Source: Onthophagus taurus (taxonomy: Eukaryota; Arthropoda; Insecta; Coleoptera; Scarabaeidae). Taken from it: DNA of 64,000 nucleotides. The notes beneath the pieces are model-generated. The model was not told the DNA's origin and did not search any database. It worked only from the letters and a program-made list of their open reading frames with translations. The stretch covers positions 21,514,001-21,578,000 of the forward strand of contig NC_091967.1 of the NCBI RefSeq assembly GCF_036711975.1, given 5' to 3'. The translations under genes were made by a program, and so were the position numbers. Below are positions 58,021-64,000 of this stretch, piece after piece; within the stretch, counting starts at the first letter, position 1; the number at the start of each line of letters is the position of its first letter.

Positions 58021-60058
58021 CTAACTATATTCCATCTCCTCAAAATCATTTTCAGGTGATTTCGTACCAAATAACTTCTTCAACTTTTCATAATGTTTCA
58101 GATCTTTTTCGCTAAGTGCCGGTTTAACTTTTGCAACGGCCTTTTTAAAATGCTCTGTAGTGACAACAACTTCTTTTTCTACTTCTCCAGCCTGAATAAT
58201 TTCTTTAATAGATTCCATCGTCGCTGCTTCCACCAACTGAACTAAATCTCCACTTGTAAATCCATCACACTCTTCTGATTTTCCAATAATTTCTAGATCA
58301 ACATCTATTCCTAATAAAGGATGAGTACCACCCTAATAACAAAAAATTTATTAATTTTAAAAGAATGGTATGAAATTTTTTTATTTACCTTTGTTATTAC
58401 GCGTAATATATCTGGTCGGTTTGATGACGAAGGCAAGTCTACATATAAAATTTTATTTAAACGTCCAAGTTGCAAAATTTCTGGATCTATATTATCAGGT
58501 TTATTTGAAGCAGCTATAAAATAAATGCCTTCAATGCCGTTTATATTATCAATTTCGGTAATCATTTGATTCAAAATTCTTGTTGATGATTCATTCTATT
58601 ACATTAAAAACAAGTTCAACATATAATTTAAAAACACACACCAAACTTACATTATTTGTATCTGATCTTTTAGCGCATAAAACATCAAATTGATCTAAAA
58701 ATAAAACGCATGGAGCCGAGTATCGTGCTTTTTCAAAACAAGCTTGAATTGCTTGTTCATTGTCTCCTATATACTATTTCAAAAAATATATAAATTAATT
58801 ATGTGTTAAATTCATTTTTTTTATAACTTACCATATTTAACAATTCAGGTCCTTTAATTGAAATGAAATTAATTCCTGCTTCGTTAGCAATTGCTTTAGC
58901 AGCTAATGTTTTTCCACAACCTGGTGGTCCACATAACAAGATCCCTTTTGTTGACGTTTTAAGTGATTTAAATTGTTTTGTATACTGAATAGGTCCAAGT
59001 ATTGATAGTTGTAACTCTTGCCTGATGTCATTCATGGCTCCAATGTCATTCCATGTTATATTTGGGATTGTAACAAATCCCTCCCTTTGTAAAGATGGTC
59101 GAACGATTTTTAAGGCTCTAGCAAAATCATCCATACTAATACAAACATCCCCTAAATGTTTATCATCGAAAGGTATTTCCCTATGTAACCAAGACAATAA
59201 CTCCTCTAATTTAGTTTTTTGTTTGAAATCAATCAATGTTGCGGGATTCACTAAAGGTTCTTCTAATTGATCATCTTTATTCACCTCAACTTGAGCTTTC
59301 TCTTTTACATCATCATCGATAATAACAACAGCATCACCACCTGCACATTCTTCTTTCTCTTCATCATCTTTTTTATCAGTTGTTTCAATATCAACCACTT
59401 CGTCATCGTCGTCATCTTTGGCTTCTTCTTTATCTTTTTCTTCATTTTGTTTAGTAATTAAAGAAGCTTCTGCTTTAGCCTTTTCCTCTTCTAATTTTTG
59501 CAGTGCCATCGCTCTTTTCAAACTTAATTTTTCTTGAACATCAGTATACGCTCGATTAACAGCCATCATAGCTGCTTCTCGAATTAACGTCACCAAATCA
59601 GCTCCAACATAACCCGGCGTATGTTTCGCAATCGATTCAAACGTAAATTCTTCAGCCAATTTTAACTTCGACGATAAAACCTTTAAAATACTCAATCGAC
59701 CGTCATAACTCGGAACTCCTAAATTGATTTCTTTATCAAATCGTCCCGCTCGTTTTAACGAAGAAACTAATCGTTCGGGTTTATTTGTTGCTGCTATTAC
59801 AAGAACTTGATCGGCCCCTTCGTTTTTGCTTAAATCATCTAACGATGATAGCAATTGAGATACGATTCGATGATGCATCGATTTTTGATCTTTTTGATTT
59901 TTACCTTTCATTAATGTATCTAATTCGTCGATAAATAATACGCAAGGAGATGCCACGATTGCTTTTTCGAAAAGTTCACGAATTCTCTCTTCACTTTCTC
60001 CAGCTACTCCATGGATTAATTCCGATGCGGATACTTTTAATAAAGGAACTTCTAATTC
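58021..60058 (-). CDS. NVL: NVL-like AAA+ ATPase, 3' half, with degenerate D2
   Basis: NVL (nuclear VCP-like) is a nucleolar tandem AAA+ ATPase of 60S ribosome biogenesis. Four exons are visible in transcript order: 60058-58832, 58773-58651, 58595-58389 and 58332-58021 (introns 55-58 bp), 622 codons in one frame. The window starts inside D1: SGVSGE-like HGVAGESEERIRELF, Walker B VLFIDELD, sensor 1 AATNKP, arginine fingers KRAGRFDKE. A long acidic/coiled linker follows (59,250-59,500). D2 has REGFVTIPNITWNDIGA, Walker A GPPGCGKT and GPELLNM, but Walker B reads VLFLDQFD (Glu to Gln, codon 58692-58690) and the finger pair reads LQLGRL (first Arg to Gln, codon 58472-58470). The C-terminus (GDLVQLVEAAT, FKKAVAKVKPALSEKD) matches NVL. 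The 5' exons with D1 Walker A are not found up to 64,000. It could be a divergent paralogue rather than the single essential NVL. Confidence 0.9.
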
Positions 60059-60590
60059 CTTTAAAATAGAAAAAAATTAAGTTAAATTTACTTATTTGTT
60101 TATATTCGGGATATATAACGGGGAAAAGCACAATTTAGTATCCACTAAAAACAGTTAGTACAAGAAAAGCAACAACAATAAAACAACAACAAATTAATAA
60201 CAAAATTAAATAACAAATGCTCAATACATAACGCCTGAAAACTCTCTGCAAAACCACAAATAAATCAAAATTATTACAATGATTATTGTAGCATTGGTAA
60301 ATTTCGAGTAGTCTAAGTCGGACAACCAAGACAATAACGAAGTTCAAATAAACACATTACACCAATTGACGTTCGCCAAGCACCTCTAAGACTGACATAA
60401 TCTGCGTGAGCAAACGAAACGCCAGTCAGTTCAGAAGCATCTGCGAAGGTACGGAGTTTGCTTGAAGTAAAAGACAAACTGTTGAAAAAGCTAGTTGGAC
60501 ATCCAGCATGTGTCCAAGCGAACAGTGGTTCATCACGCGAGACTACACATTGTATTATTACATAAAATTGATTTTTAAAATGTTATTGAA

Positions 60591-61435
60591 TTGATAGAGA
60601 TTATAATAGAAGAACGCAAAAAGGAACTGCTTTGGCTGAGCATCAAAGCCCCCAACAGGAATGAGCCCATACCGAGCAGACATGGACCAGAATACGCTTG
60701 GGATATTCAAATCACCTATTTAGATTACTTGGTGACAGATAAACACAGCACAAAATCATCCGCGTATCCAGAGTTAATCTTCAACGTTGATGAGACAGGT
60801 CTTTATTGGAAGAAATTACCAGCACAAACTTTTATTTCTGGTGAAGAGCGATCTGCTCCAGGTTTTAAAGTTGCGAAAAATAGAATAACTGTTTTGCTGG
60901 GAGCGAATGTCTCAGGAACTTTGAAACTTAAACCGATGTTAGCGTACCATTCACTGACACCACGTGCTTTAAAGGGTCTCAATAAAGACATGTTACCAGT
61001 TCCGGGAAATGGAACAAGAAAGCTTGGGTCACATAAGCTATTTTCACAGATTGGTATACAAATTATTTTTGCCCTACTGTACTTCGCTTTTGCGAAAAAA
61101 ATAAATTAACACCTAAAGCAATCTTTAAGAATCTTTAAGATTATTGCAACCTTTAAGGCATACTATATCCTCAATACTTTCTAGGAAATGGTGAGAGTTT
61201 TGAACACTTTAGAGAAAACAGTCAAAGACTATTGGCGGTCTTTCGATATTTCAACATGCATTAATAATGTAAAGTCGGCTTGGGATGAAGTTTCGCCAAT
61301 ATGTTTAAGTGGAGTTTCGCGTAAACTTCTACCAGCATTAATGCACGATTTTGAAGAAGTACCATAACAAGAGAATCTAATTGAAAACGTTATGATGTCA
61401 CAGAAGATTAAAAGTCCAAAATCAACCACTCTCAT
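60591..61435 (+). mobile_element. Tigger/pogo-type DDE transposase relic
   Basis: The frame 60591-61109 contains FNVDETGLYWKKLP, EERSAPGFKVAKNRITVLLG and LKPMLAYHSLTPRALKG, the first-Asp region of Tigger/jerky-like transposases. The second Asp block is deleted at about 61085. Similarity resumes with TFKAYYILNTF and YWRSFDISTCINNVKSAWDE (61155-61288) and MHDFEEVP. It sits 0.5 kb upstream of the visible NVL exons, probably inside an NVL intron. Confidence 0.8.
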
Positions 61436-61610
61436 GTGAAGACTGAATTACTCAAATGAATTATGTCGGGGCTTGTAGGAACGGAACTGCGGCGTAAACC
61501 GAGGGCTACCTGTACTTAAGGTAAATAAGGAGATATATACAGGTAAACAAGAGTAAGAATTAGTAACAGAAGTGGATATTTTATTTAAAAAGCAAAATAC
61601 ATTTTGTATA

Positions 61611-62608
61611 AAAAACTCATATTTTTAATAGTCGAGGGAACGTTGTGGTGCAGAAATATCAGTTTCTCGCCATTTAAGGCTAATAGTCTATTCCTTTTGC
61701 TTTCAAATGGCTTCTGCCTCCGAAAACAACTTTTCTAAATATATAGAACTTCCAGGTGCAGTTGAAAACTTCTTTGACATTGACGCCAAAATGGGGTACA
61801 TTGCACGATTACGTTTTCTTCTAATTCTCTATCTCTGATTCCAGATTAATAGATTTAATGATGAGTTTTGTCTTCATTGAAAGCTGTGAGAAGTGGTTTG
61901 TAGTAGATTTAATGTAGTTTGTGTTATTTCCTTATGGCAATTCCAAATTGTTTTGTATGGATAGTAAGAATTAATTTTGTTTGCAACATGCTTAACCCCT
62001 TAACCAAAAATTGCGAAATTGTGCAACATTCAGTTATATTTACTGTATATTTTTATAACTTTTGCGCAAAAAATGTATGTATGGTTTCAAACAGATTACT
62101 TATCAACAATAAAAACTCATATTTTTAATAGTCGAGGGAACATTGTGGTGCAGAAATATCAGTTTCTCGCCATTTAAGGCTAATAGTCTATTCCTTTTGC
62201 TTTCAAATGGCTTCTGCCTCCGAAAACAACTTTTCTAAATATAGAGAACTTCCAGGTGCAGTTGAAAACTTCTTTGACATTGACGCCAAAATGGGGTACA
62301 TTTCACGATTACGTTTTCTTCTAATTCTCTATCTCTGATTCCAGATTAATAGATTTAATGATGAGTTTTGTCTTCATTGAAAGCTGTGAGAAGTGGTTTG
62401 TAGTAGATTTAATGTAGTTTGTGTTATTTCCTTATGGCAATTCCAAATTGTTTTGTATGGATAGTAAGAATTAATTTTGTTTGCAACATGCTTAACGAAA
62501 AATTGCGAAATTGTGCAACTTTCAGTTATATTTACTCTATATTTTTATAACTTTGGCGCAAAAAATGTATGTATGGTTTCAAAAAGATTACTTATCAACA
62601 ATAAAAAC
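61611..62608. repeat. 500-bp tandem duplication
   Basis: Copies begin at 61611 and 62111 (aaaaactcatatttttaatag) and run to about 62110 and 62608. They are nearly identical, with a handful of substitutions and one 9-11-bp indel (ccccttaacc, only in copy 1 near 61990). The unit has no recognisable gene; two short frames within it differ between copies. Confidence 0.9.
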
Positions 62609-62699
62609 AAATATTTTTTTACCAACGTTTGGCAAAAGAAATGTACATTAAGAGGTTAAGGGTAAGTCATCATCTTCACTCATACAAATTGCTACTGTC

Positions 62700-63570
62700 G
62701 TCTCTTACTTCAAAATGTTCCTATTTTCAGTCGTATCAATAACTTCAACTAGCTCTTGGTGATCTTCTATAAAGCAGTTTCCTATTTGTAACGTTTTAGA
62801 TCTGATTCCTTTTCTTTCATCTTCTTCAAAAAAAATTATTTTATAACTTGGATCAAGAAATGTTATTCAGAGTATTCAGATTTACCAATAATTGTTCCTT
62901 TAAATTAACTAGATACAGATTAGAGAACTTTAATTGTAAATCATCTAAATATTTGTTAAAATAAATAAATATACTTCAGAAATGAGGGATTCATTTGATC
63001 TTACTTTCTTAGTAATTTGTTCAAATGGCGCCAATATTTTTAATGTATCCCACACAGCCATTGTAAAATTTTTAAGTGGAGCATGTTCTATTGCAAAAAT
63101 TGTGATACCTCTTTTTTTGTTCGAGTAGTCGTTTAAGCATATAATAGGATAAGCTCCATCTAGTTGGACCATCTCGAATTAAAAGTTTGGGCGGCATTTG
63201 AAACTGTTCTTCTATGAATTTTAGCTTACAACATGACCATGGTGAATGGCTTTGTGACCTACGATTTTACGACATTTATTAATCAACTCCTTTATCTCTT
63301 CTACAGCGTTTATAGCAATTGCAAGGAATGAAGGAAGCACGATTCGGATTCAATTCCAAAATGCTGTGAAGCTTTCTTCACAATGGCGCTACTATCCCTC
63401 AGTATTAGATCTATTTTTTCTTTTTTATTATTCCACCGATCAAGCATTGTTTGAAACTTGTATTCAATATTTTCACTAGTATGACTTTTAGGAATCTCGC
63501 AAATGTGAAGAACATGTTTATAATCAAATACGTCATTAATAAAATGGATGGTAAAGCTAATATATCTGGT
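62700..63570 (-). mobile_element. hAT transposase relic (ZBED-like)
   Basis: The minus strand reads, from right to left, SSAIVKKASQHFGIES and CFLHSLQLL (about 63400-63310), QLDGAYPII (63170-63144) and PLKNFTMAVWDTLKILAPFE (63085-63026), QITKKV and SLISEVY. This is the usual order of the hAT catalytic insert region. Stops and shifts are frequent. Confidence 0.75.
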
Positions 63571-63658
63571 ATTAAACCTCCTTATTAAACCACCTCGTTA
63601 TCTCCTAACTTTTCATATATTCTTGTTCTAATTATCTTCACACCTCATTTGGTTGTCG

Positions 63659-64000
63659 ATGGGGAACAGAAGAGTGCTTCAGACATTGGTGGTTTATCAT
63701 AAACTAATGTTGAGTAAGACTCCAAGTTATTTATATAGGAAGATTAATTTTAGAAGTAACGTTCATAATCAATTGACTAGGTTTATTTCCTTTATTTCTC
63801 CACCTGTCCATCGCACGAGTTTGTTTGAGAGATCTTTCTCATACCATGTTTACAAATCCTATAACCTTATTTCGATGGCTGATAGGAAGTTAAGTGTATC
63901 GACGTTCAGGTCTCGGTTATTTGAAAGATTATTCAGATGTCAGTGTGCTTCTCTGTTGCAAGGGGTCCCGATATCGAGTTGCGTTGCGCATGTCACGGAA
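63659..64000 (+). mobile_element. LINE C-terminal ORF, open to the window edge
   Basis: A 114-codon frame without stops runs off the right edge. RTSLFERSFSYHVYKSYN is the same C-terminal motif as in the 23-25 kb LINE (RTSLFHRSFTYHIYKSYG), so both belong to one family, with this copy less decayed in the part visible. Confidence 0.7.

Noticed and set aside
1-64000. CRISPR arrays, rRNA genes, operons
   Set aside because: None visible; the window is eukaryotic with spliced genes and TE relics.

Overview
This is nuclear DNA from an insect, most likely a beetle. It is AT-rich, the confident genes have spliceosomal introns of only 48-78 bp, the repeats are typical insect families (RTE, Jockey-like and R1-like LINEs, a Penelope-like element, Ty3/Gypsy, hAT, Tigger/pogo, piggyBac-type and mariner-type elements), and the main gene content is a multigene family of secreted M14 metallocarboxypeptidases of the digestive type. 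Beetle is an inference from this combination. There is no sign of prokaryotic organisation.

Layout. 1-26 kb holds no host gene I can support: decayed transposons and MITEs separated by three GC-richer non-coding blocks (about 4.3-6.1, 15.2-17.5 and 22.1-22.7 kb). 27.1-53.4 kb is a carboxypeptidase cluster of seven intact spliced genes, called A to G here. A (+, 27.1 kb) is CPA/CPO-like with lysine at the S1' specificity position. B, C, D and E (all -, 33.8-43.5 kb) are CPB-like with aspartate there. F (+, 50.6 kb) and G (-, 51.7 kb) are a divergent tail-to-tail pair. TE relics fill the gaps between these gene blocks. 58.0-60.1 kb carries the 3' half of an NVL-like (nuclear VCP-like) AAA+ ATPase on the minus strand; its 5' exons lie beyond 60,058 in a TE-filled intron or outside the window. 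60.5-64 kb is transposon relics again.

How the genes fit together. A to E are predicted secreted gut zymogens (signal peptide, activation peptide, catalytic domain with complete Zn and catalytic residues). Together they would trim acidic (A) and basic (B-E) C-terminal residues. C, D and B look like a mosaic shaped by gene conversion. F keeps the three Zn ligands but has lost the catalytic Glu (now Lys), R71, R127, R145 and the whole activation peptide. G has lost Zn ligand H69 (now Ser), and has gained an acidic C-terminal tail. Both are open, spliced and apparently expressible, so they look like pseudoenzymes rather than pseudogenes. I consider this the most interesting biology in the window.

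Other structural highlights: a near-perfect 125-bp-arm hairpin at 17,997-18,259; a 1,000-bp TIR element with GTAC target duplications inside a YqaJ-type nuclease relic; two unrelated 83-bp TTAA-flanked CCC...GGG elements; a hAT-type MITE inside a LINE; and an NVL D2 domain with a Walker-B Glu to Gln change plus a missing arginine finger. All family calls are from reading translated motifs; no database search was run.
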